DNA of 22,633 nucleotides, taken from positions 1 through 22,633 of the IMG/VR virus record IMGVR_UViG_3300021440_000127. One strand, 5' to 3'. The stretch comes from a virus. The number at the start of each line of letters is the position of its first letter. Position 1 is the first letter of the stretch. Under the pieces are notes generated by a model, which saw only the letters and a program-made list of their open reading frames with translations, had not been told where the DNA came from and did no database searches. This document shows, one piece after another, positions 1 to 8,618 of this stretch. Position numbers and translations under genes: made by a program.

Positions 1-1888
1 TGGTCATGGCCCCAGGGGCAACATAGGTCAGCACGTTGCCAGCGTTCAACGAGTGCTGGCGCGCGCCATCGGACCACGCGCTGGGCGTTGTCGCGTTCGC
101 GGCGACTTCTTCGAGTTGCAGCCGCGTGGCGAACAGGTAGCTGTCCGTGTAACCCGGCTTGGTGTTGTACTTGCGCACCTGAACCTGCGCATACGCGGCG
201 CCGCTGATAGCGGTGTAGCTGGCGTACTGCCGCTTGTAGTTTGCCAGCGCGTTGCCAAAGCCGACTCCCTCGACCTCCATGTCGTTTGAACTCCACGCCA
301 CACCATCGTCGATCAGCGTGCCGGATGCGTTGTAGACGCGCATCATGATGACGACTTCGCAGCGGTGCGCCTGCGTGTATCCGCCCAGGATGTATCGTGC
401 GCCGGCCGTGATCGGCACACGGTTGGCAGACACCAGAGCGTAGTACGAACTCCCCGCTGTGCCGCTGGTATCGCGGCCCGACTGGTGCGAGCTGTGCACG
501 TTCGTCCACGGCGCCCCGACCGGAAGCAGGCGCCAGTTAGGTGAGTAGAGATTGATGCCGACCGCGTCCGGGCTGATGACGTAGGTCTCGCTGTATTCCC
601 ACCCATCCATCCCAGCCTCGAAGGCCGAGTTGTAGATGAGGTTGACACCTGTTGGCACGTAGTCGTTGCGCAGCGCACTGGACGCATTGATGGCGGCCAG
701 CGGATAGCCTGAACCCAGGATGGGCGCGCCGGCCCCGTCGCGGATGATCAGCCCGTTGCCGTCGATCTGCGACGCCACCAACTGGCCGCGGATAGATGCC
801 GCCGCAAATTCCGCCGTTCCATCCGCGTTGATCGTCCATCCCGACGAGCCAGATACATAGGACGTGCTGCGGATGTACGAACCGACGCCGATGCTGCCGG
901 CCGTGAGCTTGGCCGCGCTCACGTCGGCGATCTTGGCGTTGTCGATCCAGGCATTGCCCAGCCGGGCGATCGAGGCCGTCAGGTCGTAGATGAAAGCCGA
1001 GTCCATGTAGACGCCGGCAGGGATCGATACGCCATTGATCGTCGTCGGCGCCGTCTGCACGAGGAACGGCAGCGGCACGTTGAACGGCTGCCAAGCGGCG
1101 CCATCCCAGCGCTTGGTCACAGCGGTGGACGGCTTGAACCACAGTTGCCCCACGGCCGTGCCGGTCGGCGTGGCCTCTTGGCTGAAGTCGGCATCCGCCG
1201 CGATGTAGAACTGGTCGGCGCGGAAGGACACCCGGCTGTACGGCAGCGACGTGTCCGTGGCCGCCTGCGAGAGCACGTCGAGCAGGTGGCGCACGTCCTG
1301 GCCGGTTTGGGCCTGCACGCCGTTCGTGCCGCCTGCCGGGCTCGAAGACGCGACGCCATCGACGGTTGCGAACTTGGCCCAAATGTGCCAGCGGATATTA
1401 GGCTCGCTCGGGATCGATGCGATGGTCAGAGGGTGCGTCGCCTCATAGACCAGCACCGCATCGGCGAATACCGGATCGGCATCCCCTGGGTTGCGCTGCG
1501 CCGCGTAGATGCGCGTCGTGGCTGGGCCGTGGCCTACAGAGTAGCTCGCCACGTCCCATTCGACGATGACATGGCTGATGGCGGCCGTGGCCGACAGTCC
1601 GGTGACGCTGGGAGGCGGCGTGAGGTCCGGCACGTAGGCAGTCCCCGTGCCTGGGTCCGCGGGCGGCAGCACGATGGGGCCGGGCGGAACCCCGCTGCCC
1701 GGACGGCGGATGGCCGACAGGTCGATCATCCCGGCATCCACCAGCGAGCGGTACGTTACCGCCATGTCCAGCGGGTCTCCGAGGAACCCCATGAAGCGGC
1801 GCAGTTCCTGCTGGATGCGCTCGAAGGGCTGCCGGGTGCGCTTGTCGAGCGCCTCTGCCGGAAGTTGGGGAAGGTCTTGCGCTGCCAC
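1..1888 (-). CDS. Tail protein with FnIII-like, J-protein-like central and carbohydrate-binding-like regions (C-terminus cut by window)
   Basis: The frame starts at GTG 1888, sharing one base with the TAG of the upstream gene, and stays open for 629 codons to the left edge. Residues 1-60 are charged and helical. A Pro/Gly linker follows, then a fibronectin type III-like stretch (about 90-190). Next comes a region (about 205-370) resembling the central part of lambda-J-type tail proteins, with the pattern DNAKIADVSAAKLTAGSIG followed by SGWTINADGTAEF. After about residue 400, NLIYNSAFEAGMDGW is the usual opening of a jelly-roll carbohydrate-binding module. It probably contacts the host surface or joins the receptor-binding proteins to the tail. 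This architecture is better known from long-tailed phages. The domain calls come from pattern memory; exact function unknown. Confidence 0.75.
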   Translation of the reverse strand, partial: MAAQDLPQLPAEALDKRTRQPFERIQQELRRFMGFLGDPLDMAVTYRSLVDAGMIDLSAIRRPGSGVPPGPIVLPPADPGTGTAYVPDLTPPPSVTGLSATAAISHVIVEWDVASYSVGHGPATTRIYAAQRNPGDADPVFADAVLVYEATHPLTIASIPSEPNIRWHIWAKFATVDGVASSSPAGGTNGVQAQTGQDVRHLLDVLSQAATDTSLPYSRVSFRADQFYIAADADFSQEATPTGTAVGQLWFKPSTAVTKRWDGAAWQPFNVPLPFLVQTAPTTINGVSIPAGVYMDSAFIYDLTASIARLGNAWIDNAKIADVSAAKLTAGSIGVGSYIRSTSYVSGSSGWTINADGTAEFAAASIRGQLVASQIDGNGLIIRDGAGAPILGSGYPLAAINASSALRNDYVPTGVNLIYNSAFEAGMDGWEYSETYVISPDAVGINLYSPNWRLLPVGAPWTNVHSSHQSGRDTSGTAGSSYYALVSANRVPITAGARYILGGYTQAHRCEVVIMMRVYNASGTLIDDGVAWSSNDMEVEGVGFGNALANYKRQYASYTAISGAAYAQVQVRKYNTKPGYTDSYLFATRLQLEEVAANATTPSAWSDGARQHSLNAGNVLTYVAPGAMT

Positions 1889-3543
1889 TACAGCGCCTTG
1901 AAGTGCCCGGCGTGCCCGGCCAGTCGAACCGAGGTCACTTCGACGGCGGACGACACCTGAATTTCCACTGATTCGGCGAGGAAGCCGCTCTTGAGCGCGA
2001 ACGCGCCGGGGCCGGTCAGGCTGCGGGTTTCGACCACGGAACGCGCCACGCCATCGTCCGGGTCATTCCAGCGCGACGTGATCTGCACCCCCACCGGGTA
2101 GCTCGCCGCGATGACCTTGGCGAATCCGAAGTTCGAGGGCTGGGTTTGCAGGAAGCGCTTGCTGTTGAAAGTCGCCGTCAGGTTCGAGCCGGCGGCGAAC
2201 TCGCGCACGTTTCCGCCTTCCAGCACAAACAGCGCCTGGCTGATGTCGTCGTAGTGGCAGGCGTCGAATCCGTTCGACAGCCAGAAGATCGACCCCGGCC
2301 GCTTCGGGTCGAAGATGAATCCCTTGCTGCTGCCGTCGTTGTAGGCGCACACGTAGAACCCGCGCCAGCGCCCGGCGATCATCGTCGTCGGCACCAGTGC
2401 CCGCCATTGCTCCGGCGTCAGCACTCCCGCGGTCAGGATGCGCTGGCCATCGTCGCCGATCCACGCCAATCCATCGTTCGAGGCCCAGGCCACGCCATCG
2501 GCGAACGACACCACGCTGCGCGCCGAGCGGCAAGGATGGTTCAATCCCGGCGGCAGCGGCGCCATGCCCAGCGGATCGAGGCCCTGATACACCACTGGCT
2601 CGGCCGTGGTCAGCACCACGAGGTTTTGCCCCCACTTGCCCAGCGCCACCGCGGCCGACTTCAGCGACTTGTCGTGCTTGGTCGGCCAGGCGTAGGGCGC
2701 ATTCGGCACGCACAGGTGCAGCATGTTGCTGGACAGCATGGCGTGCATGCCGTTCCACAGCGCCAGCACACCGAAGCCGGCGGCCGGCGGCGGCAGCCAG
2801 GACGATCCCGCCGTGCCGTCGTAGGTCGCCAGCAGCGCGCCGCGTTCGCGCGCATCGTCCTGCGTCGTGGTCGTGGCCGCCGAGACTTCGCGCAGGAAGT
2901 AGAAATCCGTGTCGCTGCCGGTGCCGGGCTGCGTCACGTAGATGCGCCGCGTCGCAAAGCCGTAGTTGCCGGCCGGCGGGGCGCCGAGTGCCGTCAGGTC
3001 CACGATAGCGCCAGGCATGCACAAGATGCCGGCGCTGGGCCCGCTCGGCGCTGATTCCCATCCCAGGTCGTTGACGAAGGTCTGCACATAAAAACGGTAC
3101 GCCGCCGTGCCTGTGCCAGGCGTCACTTCGGTGGCGGTCGGCACCGAAGTTGGGGCAGGCACGGCCAGCTCGCGCAAGGCCTGCGGGTACGGTGGGCCTC
3201 CCCCAAGTCCGATGACGTTGTTCGTCCACTTCGGCGCGCCGTCGCCCGCGATGAGGGTGCGCTCGGTCGTGTCGGTGCCGAACGTGCGCGCGTAGGTCAC
3301 GACGTTGGAATTCGTCAGCCAGTAGTTGGCTGGGTCAACCACGTCGCGGCCCATGCGGTGCAGCGACAGCCGCTGCGGGCTGGTCGATACCGTCGTGCGC
3401 GTGACGCGCGCCTTCAGCGGCACGAAGCGGTCGCGGCCGGGCTCCATGTCCACGGCGTTGACGCCCACCGATTCAGGCAACGCGTGGGCGTCGAGTTCTA
3501 GGTTTGATCCTTTGAACCCGGCCAGGGTGATGGGCGACGGCAT
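1888..3543 (-). CDS. Beta-rich virion protein, possible tail or stabilisation protein
   Basis: 551 residues from ATG 3543. The frame can be extended to GTG codons or to a TTG at 3570, but MPSPITLAGFKGSN is the kind of N-terminus I recall for this phage family. Residues about 50-70 contain SLHRMGRDVVDPANYWL. The rest alternates beta-strand patterns with repeated W/G/D turns, for example GVAWASNDGLAWIGDDGQR and GFIFDPKRPGSIFWLSNGF, which suggest a beta-propeller-like fold. No signal peptide, membrane segment or enzyme motif is seen. It lies between a small Ig-like protein and the J-like tail protein, so it is most likely a structural part of the short tail, perhaps at the nozzle or fibre attachment. 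A 46-bp gap separates it from the upstream gene. The virion role is confident; the precise role is inferred. Confidence 0.7.
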   Translation of the reverse strand: MPSPITLAGFKGSNLELDAHALPESVGVNAVDMEPGRDRFVPLKARVTRTTVSTSPQRLSLHRMGRDVVDPANYWLTNSNVVTYARTFGTDTTERTLIAGDGAPKWTNNVIGLGGGPPYPQALRELAVPAPTSVPTATEVTPGTGTAAYRFYVQTFVNDLGWESAPSGPSAGILCMPGAIVDLTALGAPPAGNYGFATRRIYVTQPGTGSDTDFYFLREVSAATTTTQDDARERGALLATYDGTAGSSWLPPPAAGFGVLALWNGMHAMLSSNMLHLCVPNAPYAWPTKHDKSLKSAAVALGKWGQNLVVLTTAEPVVYQGLDPLGMAPLPPGLNHPCRSARSVVSFADGVAWASNDGLAWIGDDGQRILTAGVLTPEQWRALVPTTMIAGRWRGFYVCAYNDGSSKGFIFDPKRPGSIFWLSNGFDACHYDDISQALFVLEGGNVREFAAGSNLTATFNSKRFLQTQPSNFGFAKVIAASYPVGVQITSRWNDPDDGVARSVVETRSLTGPGAFALKSGFLAESVEIQVSSAVEVTSVRLAGHAGHFKAL

Positions 3544-3589
3544 GGCGCCATCGTCCACCACGAACCGCAAAAATCAACGAGTCACGCCC

Positions 3590-3949
3590 CTACGTCATAA
3601 AAACGACGATCACGCCAGCAGTCCCGGCGCCCATACTGATCGTGACGGTAACGGGCGCGCCGACAGCGACCCCATCAACGTAGAGTTGGTAGTCGAAGTC
3701 GGTGCTGGGGCCAAGGTAGGAAAAGGACCCGTCCTCGTAGGCGAAAAACACTCCTGCGGCGGGGGCTCGAGTGATGAACCCGCGCACTTCCTTGTTGGCA
3801 TCAGCGGGCAGGCTCAGATCGTTGTACAGGTACGAAGGCCGACCCCCTTCGCCCGTGCTTGGCACTTGCGACCCGAGTACACCCAGGCCACGGTTGCCGA
3901 CGACGCAGGCGCCGGCGATCAGACTGGCGGTTCCAACGCGGCAGCTCAT
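3590..3949 (-). CDS. Small Ig-like structural protein
   Basis: 119 residues. I chose ATG 3949 because it lies just after the upstream stop and gives the N-terminus MSCRVGTASLIAGACVVGN. A start at 3991 would add 14 residues and overlap the upstream gene by 35 bases. The C-terminal two thirds (SLPADANKEVRGFI, YEDGSFSYLGPSTDFDYQLY, VDGVAVGAPVTVTI) read as a single Ig- or cadherin-like beta-sandwich, common as decoration or spacer modules in phage tails. There is no clear Shine-Dalgarno at 3949, so translation may be coupled to the gene before it. The function is not established; its setting among spike and fibre genes implies a virion part. Confidence 0.7.
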   Translation of the reverse strand: MSCRVGTASLIAGACVVGNRGLGVLGSQVPSTGEGGRPSYLYNDLSLPADANKEVRGFITRAPAAGVFFAYEDGSFSYLGPSTDFDYQLYVDGVAVGAPVTVTISMGAGTAGVIVVFMT

Positions 3950-3956
3950 GGCATCA

Positions 3957-4955
3957 TCATGTGGCGGTGAGAGTTTCCATGCCCTCGGCACCGCCGCTGG
4001 TCATGCGCCAGATCACGCGGTAGGTCGTGGCAGAGGCCAGCGCCGAATCGCCGAACGACACTACTGCGGTCGTGGCGTGAGTGGTCAGCCCTGTCTTCTT
4101 GACTACCAGCGCGCCCGTGCTCGGATCGTGGACGAACGACTCACACCCCGCCGCGGTCAGCAGCGTGCCGGTGTTGTTCTTCAGCGGCGAACTGGTCAGC
4201 ACGGCCGGCAACGCGGCGGACGCCGCCGCTGCGCCGGTCGCGGTGCCTGCCAGTGGTACGCCGTGGCTCAGTGGACCCGTCGCGGTCGAGGTAGCTGCCG
4301 CCGCTCCGGCCAGGTCCTTAGGTACAGCCGCCGACTTGATGGCCACCAAAATGCCGCCTGACCAAGACGCGCCCACCGTCGCCGTGCCTCGCTCCCCACT
4401 CCCACCTGACGCGGAATTCTTGTGGTGCACGTAGGCGTAGACGGGGCCTGGTGTTGGCGACGTTTTCGGCGTCCATCCAGACATCGTGATGGAGCCAGGA
4501 TCACGGTCAATGCCGTGGAACGCCAAAGTCTCCGACCCGGATTCGATGGTGATCCCGGATGCGCCAGCCGCATAGGCTGTTGTCCCGTTGGTCTCTGATA
4601 TTGAATCCGAAGCGCCCACCACTGACGATGTAGGAACCCCGGTTATTTCATAGGCGAACACCATCATGCCGGTGTTGTTCGACGATGCTTCGCTGACCGT
4701 GATGGTGGTCGAGCCTCCGCTGATGTTTTCCTTCACCCAGCAGAAAAGCTCGGACCCGCCCGGCGACATATGCGGCGATTGAATCGATGCGCCATAGCTG
4801 CCGTTGACATTGTCGGCGCAGGTCAGTGCGTATATCGGGGTGACGTTGACTGCGAACACCACAATGGTTGATCCGGCTGCGCAGGTCTTCGCGGTCAACG
4901 CCAGCGAGGCAGTCGCCCCTGATGCCGGTGTGAACTCAAGTACGGAGATAGCCAT
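3957..4955 (-). CDS. Virion protein with jelly-roll-like N-domain and Ala-rich LAG repeats
   Basis: 332 residues from ATG 4953-4955. The upstream stop TAA is part of a good ribosome binding site (TAAGGA, about 7 bases before the ATG). Residues 1-210 form a beta-rich domain ending in SWSGGILVAIKSA, a pattern typical of lectin-like or jelly-roll domains in phage proteins. Residues 214-255 carry two Ala-rich repeats beginning DLAGAAAATSTATG and PLAGTATGAAAASA. The C-terminal part (PLKNNTGTLL, STGALVVKKTG, ASATTYRVIWR) is a small beta domain often found at the ends of phage surface proteins. It probably belongs to the adhesion apparatus. A related Ala-rich repeat is found near the N-terminus of the beta-helix spike at 6500-8422. 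Confidence 0.75.
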   Translation of the reverse strand: MAISVLEFTPASGATASLALTAKTCAAGSTIVVFAVNVTPIYALTCADNVNGSYGASIQSPHMSPGGSELFCWVKENISGGSTTITVSEASSNNTGMMVFAYEITGVPTSSVVGASDSISETNGTTAYAAGASGITIESGSETLAFHGIDRDPGSITMSGWTPKTSPTPGPVYAYVHHKNSASGGSGERGTATVGASWSGGILVAIKSAAVPKDLAGAAAATSTATGPLSHGVPLAGTATGAAAASAALPAVLTSSPLKNNTGTLLTAAGCESFVHDPSTGALVVKKTGLTTHATTAVVSFGDSALASATTYRVIWRMTSGGAEGMETLTAT

Positions 4956-4964
4956 TGCTGTTCC

Positions 4965-6503
4965 TTAAGCCGCCGGCTTGAACGCGAGCGGCGGCTGCGC
5001 GTTCTGCTGGAAGATGATGACTCCAAGGTTGTCGAAGTATTTGCCCTGCCGGCTGAAGCCAGGCTTGAAACTTGGCTCCACCGTCACGCCAGGGGCGAGT
5101 GCTAGATTTACCTGAGTGACGGTGTAGTTCGCTGGATTGGTGGGATCGGCCGGGACATCGAACCTTGCGAATCTCACGGTGTTGGTGGCATCACCGTATT
5201 CAATCCATACCATGAACACGCGCCCATAGCTGCCAAAGTTGGGAGAGTAGCCAAACCGCACAGGATTTCGATACTGAATGCTCAAGCCCCTAGGCGCCAA
5301 CGGGAGCGAATACATCGTGCCGTTCTCGAAGTCCACTAAGAGCAAAGTTGACGCCGACGGAATGTCCGGTTGCGTCCCTGGCGCCTGCAGTATGTAGATC
5401 AAATTCCGGCCTTGAGGATGCCCCTCAAGCGGGCAGCACCCCGCGTCGTAGTTGTACCCAAATGGCCCGCCCCCATTGGGGTAGGTCAGCTTTGTGTAGT
5501 TGCTGCGCGTGACGCCAGCCAGCCCGTTGGTGTAATCGTGATACCACCAGTACTCGTCCTTGAAACTGTACGTCCGCTTTTGACTCCGGTTTACCAATAC
5601 ATGTGGCCCGTAGTCGTTCGGCGCCGGGGCTAGGAATGCATGATTCGGAGCATTCAAAAGACGCTGCCACTGCTTCGTGCTGGTGCTCTGCGCCTGCAAG
5701 TAGAGCTTGTCCCCGCCATCGGGCCACACCTCATCGACATACATCGAGGCCGGATAGGTTTTGCCAGGGCCCACATATGCGGATGGCTTGCCAGCGCCGC
5801 CTTGGTAGGGGCCAGCGAATGAGTCAGGGTCGCAGATAATGGCCCCGCTCCCCGTCCCCGTCATGCTGCTCGGGATGAATACCGGGTGGTCATAGCGCAT
5901 CGAGAAACTGGCCCACTGGTACAGCGACTGCCGCGACTTGCACCACATGATCCAGCCTGTCGTTTGTGGTTGCGGAGGAGTATTGGGCCAACTGTAGACA
6001 ATCGGAAATTGTCCGTTCCACGTTCCAGCAGCAATTGCGTTTGTCGTCTGCAGCGGGTAGTCAATCAGCCTCTGCGCGGCCTCTGCCGGGTTGTAGTAGT
6101 AGTCGGCATTGTTGGCCTGCGCCTCAGCCAGTGTCGTCGCATAGGTCGGCGGATACCAGATGTCCCAGGTCGGGATGTCCTGCGAAATCTTCAGGCAGTT
6201 CATGTTGTTGGAAAACGTGAACTCGCCCGTTGCCGGATATACCAGCGTTCCAAATGCCCCGCTCTGGTCCTCTACATGGATCGCCCCGCTGTAGATGGCA
6301 TGGGTGCGATATTCCTCGTCGCCCTGACCGAACATCGTGGGCTTGGAGCCACCAGGCCAGATACCCGCGTACTTTGGTGGCAGGTCCACCACCGAGGCGT
6401 GCGATGTCACGTAGTACAGCGTGTTCGCCTGCTGTATGTTGTTCACCCACGCCGGCAACTGGTTAGTACGGATGCGGTTGATGGTACGGGTCCAATGCGT
6501 CAT
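4965..6503 (-). CDS. Large beta-rich protein of the host-recognition region, function unknown
   Basis: 512 residues, starting at ATG 6501-6503 in an ATGA overlap with the spike gene before it. I do not recognise the family. The sequence is rich in Trp, Tyr, Pro, Gly and Asn, with many short strand-turn units, for example LLLVDFENGTMYSLPL and YGRVFMVWIEYGDATNTVRF, as in beta-propellers that bind or cleave carbohydrates. No signal peptide or membrane segment is seen. Cysteines are few, including a CC pair in DAGCCPLEGHPQG. Directly after a beta-helix tailspike, it could be a second receptor-binding or glycan-active spike, or a chaperone-like partner. GC content is lower here than in the packaging genes (31 of 60 in one line counted by hand, 5221-5280), suggesting separate acquisition. 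Confidence 0.7.
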   Translation of the reverse strand: MTHWTRTINRIRTNQLPAWVNNIQQANTLYYVTSHASVVDLPPKYAGIWPGGSKPTMFGQGDEEYRTHAIYSGAIHVEDQSGAFGTLVYPATGEFTFSNNMNCLKISQDIPTWDIWYPPTYATTLAEAQANNADYYYNPAEAAQRLIDYPLQTTNAIAAGTWNGQFPIVYSWPNTPPQPQTTGWIMWCKSRQSLYQWASFSMRYDHPVFIPSSMTGTGSGAIICDPDSFAGPYQGGAGKPSAYVGPGKTYPASMYVDEVWPDGGDKLYLQAQSTSTKQWQRLLNAPNHAFLAPAPNDYGPHVLVNRSQKRTYSFKDEYWWYHDYTNGLAGVTRSNYTKLTYPNGGGPFGYNYDAGCCPLEGHPQGRNLIYILQAPGTQPDIPSASTLLLVDFENGTMYSLPLAPRGLSIQYRNPVRFGYSPNFGSYGRVFMVWIEYGDATNTVRFARFDVPADPTNPANYTVTQVNLALAPGVTVEPSFKPGFSRQGKYFDNLGVIIFQQNAQPPLAFKPAA

Positions 6504-8422
6504 CCAATCCCCCGCAGGTTGTTATTGCGCTGCACGGCGCCATGCGGGAACACGAAGCTATAGGTGTTCACGGCAGGGCCTGTGGCTACAGGCGCCCCGG
6601 CCTTCAAACGGTAGTCCAGCGCATAGGGAATCATCCATGCCTCATCGCCCGGCGTGTAGGTCACTGACGAGTTATTTGTGCTCCAAGATGGGCTTCCTGG
6701 ATAAATGCCGTGCGGCGGGTGGATGATCCACGCCGATGGATTGTTGTTCAGGTGCGAACCGATGTTGTCGTAAATCTGTACATCGGGCTCCGGCTCTACT
6801 GGCACGGTGTAGAAAGCCCCATTGGCCGGATCGTTCAAATACCCCCTATAGTCCTGCCAGATGTTGACCATTGACCCAGGCCAGTTAATGTCGTACACGA
6901 CGTAGCGGTTGATAAACACATTGCGCCGAACAATCAGCCTGTGCGTGCGCGAATTCCAGTCAAACGGCGCGATGTTCCAATGAATCGACTCGTCTGAATA
7001 GCGAAGAAGCCCACGCGCCGAGTGCGGGCTATTCGAGTTGATGAAAGCGCACCCTTGTACGGTGTAATCACCTCCGTTCGCAATCTGCAGCAGCGCCGTG
7101 TGCTGCGATGTGGTGGTGTTTCCGGTGTTGGCATCTGCGCCAACCATCCCGAGCATAGACACCGGGGCGTTTTCGTAGGTGTCAAAAATGCACCCCTCAA
7201 ACAACCCCCCAGCACATCTCGTCTTTACCAGATGGCCCGTCCCGCTGCTGCCGGGATGCCACGCCATGTCCTCATCCATCCACGTCCTGCGGCTTCGTGT
7301 GGTTCTTACCCCCCGCATGGTGACAAAGCGACCAGACAAGTAAAAATTGTGCTCGGTGCTGCCGCCGCAGTCGAAGACATGCCCGTTTTCAAAAAGCAGA
7401 TTCTCGGAAGCGCACAAAAAACCGCTGCCTGAACCTGCTCTGATGTCAGTCTTGCCAACTTTGAAATTGCGGAAAGACAGCGACGCGTGATAGTCGTTCC
7501 AGCTCGTCGAGGGGTCGCTTCCGTCAGTGTTATAGAACTGCCTGACCCGAACCCCGTAGGCGTCAGCCGAAACGCCCCACCAATCGAAATCAAACCCCTC
7601 GACGGTGATGGTTTTCCGGCCACCCAATTCAGTGGGCGCCCCAATCAGCAGCCCGCTGGCATAGCTCACCTGTCTATTGTTTGCGTCTGTCGGGCGTCGC
7701 AGCTTCCACCGTCCCCGCCCCGGAAAATTTTTAACCGTTATGTTGTCCGCTCCGACCACCGCATCAATGGACCCAGGCCGCAGACAAACCAGCGCGTTGT
7801 CCGCGCCCCAGAAACCGGCGCCAGTCCAGTTGCCTCCGTCTGGCGCGACATATCCAGGAGAAATGCAGACGGTGTCGCCGGTCTGCATCTGATCGACGGC
7901 GACCTGAATGGAGTAGTTAACGCTATACCCAGGTCCGTACATCACCCCGGTACGCATGTTCTGCGCCACCGCGTAGTCGCTATCCATGACCTCGATGCGC
8001 CATTGCTCGCCGATGGCAAGCGAAGACCTGTCGTGGTCTATCGTTGGGACATCCGCGTTTCCGACGAGATTAAGCGCGCTGCCGCTGAGCTGCAGGGTCT
8101 GGCCGCGGATCAGGTCAGGGCTGGCGTAGGCAATTGCACCGCCTGGCACCCCAATGGCAAGCTGAGTCGTTGTATTGGCGCCGGTGTTGAGGGTGTCGTT
8201 GTCGGCGATGAGCCAAGTGAAATCCCCAGCCAGCGAGCCCTGCGCAGCGCTTGCAGCAGCAGCCGAGCCGCTCAAGGCCACGTTCTGCGGTACCGCCAGT
8301 GTGGCGCTGGCCGTACCTGCGCCGCTTGCCATGCCGGCGAGGTCGGCCGCACCGGACCAGCGGCCGGCGTACATGGTTACGCCACTAGTGCCAACGTATT
8401 GATCTGGTGTTGGAGTAGCCAC
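6500..8422 (-). CDS. Beta-helix tailspike protein
   Basis: 640 residues from GTG 8422, ten bases after the previous stop. A longer form from GTG 8461 is possible but overlaps that gene by 29 bases and adds an Arg-rich stretch that looks like out-of-frame sequence. Residues 27-66 are Ala-rich with LAG motifs and may anchor the spike to the tail. From about 110 to 560 there are rungs typical of a right-handed parallel beta-helix: NITVKNFPGRGRWKL, KTITVEGFDFDWWG, LLFENGHVFDCGG, FVTMRGVRTTRSRR, GLFEGCIFDTYENAPV, YTVQGCAFINSN and LIVRRNVFINRYVVYDI. Such spikes usually bind or cleave capsule or O-antigen. I cannot assign catalytic residues. The final 80 residues look like a short C-terminal cap. 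Two lines counted in this part of the window gave about 52-53% GC. Confidence 0.85.
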   Translation of the reverse strand: MATPTPDQYVGTSGVTMYAGRWSGAADLAGMASGAGTASATLAVPQNVALSGSAAAASAAQGSLAGDFTWLIADNDTLNTGANTTTQLAIGVPGGAIAYASPDLIRGQTLQLSGSALNLVGNADVPTIDHDRSSLAIGEQWRIEVMDSDYAVAQNMRTGVMYGPGYSVNYSIQVAVDQMQTGDTVCISPGYVAPDGGNWTGAGFWGADNALVCLRPGSIDAVVGADNITVKNFPGRGRWKLRRPTDANNRQVSYASGLLIGAPTELGGRKTITVEGFDFDWWGVSADAYGVRVRQFYNTDGSDPSTSWNDYHASLSFRNFKVGKTDIRAGSGSGFLCASENLLFENGHVFDCGGSTEHNFYLSGRFVTMRGVRTTRSRRTWMDEDMAWHPGSSGTGHLVKTRCAGGLFEGCIFDTYENAPVSMLGMVGADANTGNTTTSQHTALLQIANGGDYTVQGCAFINSNSPHSARGLLRYSDESIHWNIAPFDWNSRTHRLIVRRNVFINRYVVYDINWPGSMVNIWQDYRGYLNDPANGAFYTVPVEPEPDVQIYDNIGSHLNNNPSAWIIHPPHGIYPGSPSWSTNNSSVTYTPGDEAWMIPYALDYRLKAGAPVATGPAVNTYSFVFPHGAVQRNNNLRGIG

Positions 8423-8432
8423 GGAAGCTGTG

Positions 8433-8618
8433 TCACCCTGCTGCCGAGTGCGTCGCGCCACCTGCGTCGATGGCCGCCTGCAGCTCGCCGATGGCAGTCG
8501 TCAGTTCGGCGTCAAGCGCGCCGGTCACGTTGACCTCGGCGGCTCCAGACTGCTCGGCCTCAGTGATGGCTGCTGAGAGTGCGTCGCGCAGCACGCGCGC
8601 TTGTTCGATCTGCATCAT
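8433..8618 (-). CDS. Small acidic Ala-rich protein
   Basis: 61 residues. Two adjacent ATG codons (8618 and 8615) overlap the stop of the lipoprotein gene, so translation is probably coupled. The sequence is mostly helical and acidic (IEQARVLRDALSAAITEAEQ, then LTTAIGELQAAIDAGG), with no membrane segment, signal peptide or cysteine. This argues against a holin even though the gene sits beside a lipoprotein gene. It could be a small chaperone or accessory to the spike that follows. I do not recognise the family. Confidence 0.6.
   Translation of the reverse strand: MMQIEQARVLRDALSAAITEAEQSGAAEVNVTGALDAELTTAIGELQAAIDAGGATHSAAG

Noticed and set aside
1-1888. Diversity-generating retroelement like that of phage BPP-1
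   Set aside because: The head and tail gene style recalls BPP-1, but no reverse transcriptase or paired template/variable repeat is visible in the window.
1145-1960. Long plus-strand open frame opposite the tail genes (also 2146-3054, 5886-6563, 7487-8533, 12656-13801, 15185-16291, 16436-17365)
   Set aside because: These are Arg/His/Ala-rich antisense frames typical of high-GC coding DNA, with no good ribosome binding site, and the opposite strand encodes recognisable proteins.
8433-8618. Holin
   Set aside because: It sits beside a lipoprotein gene, but the protein is acidic and helical with no hydrophobic segment long enough to cross a membrane.
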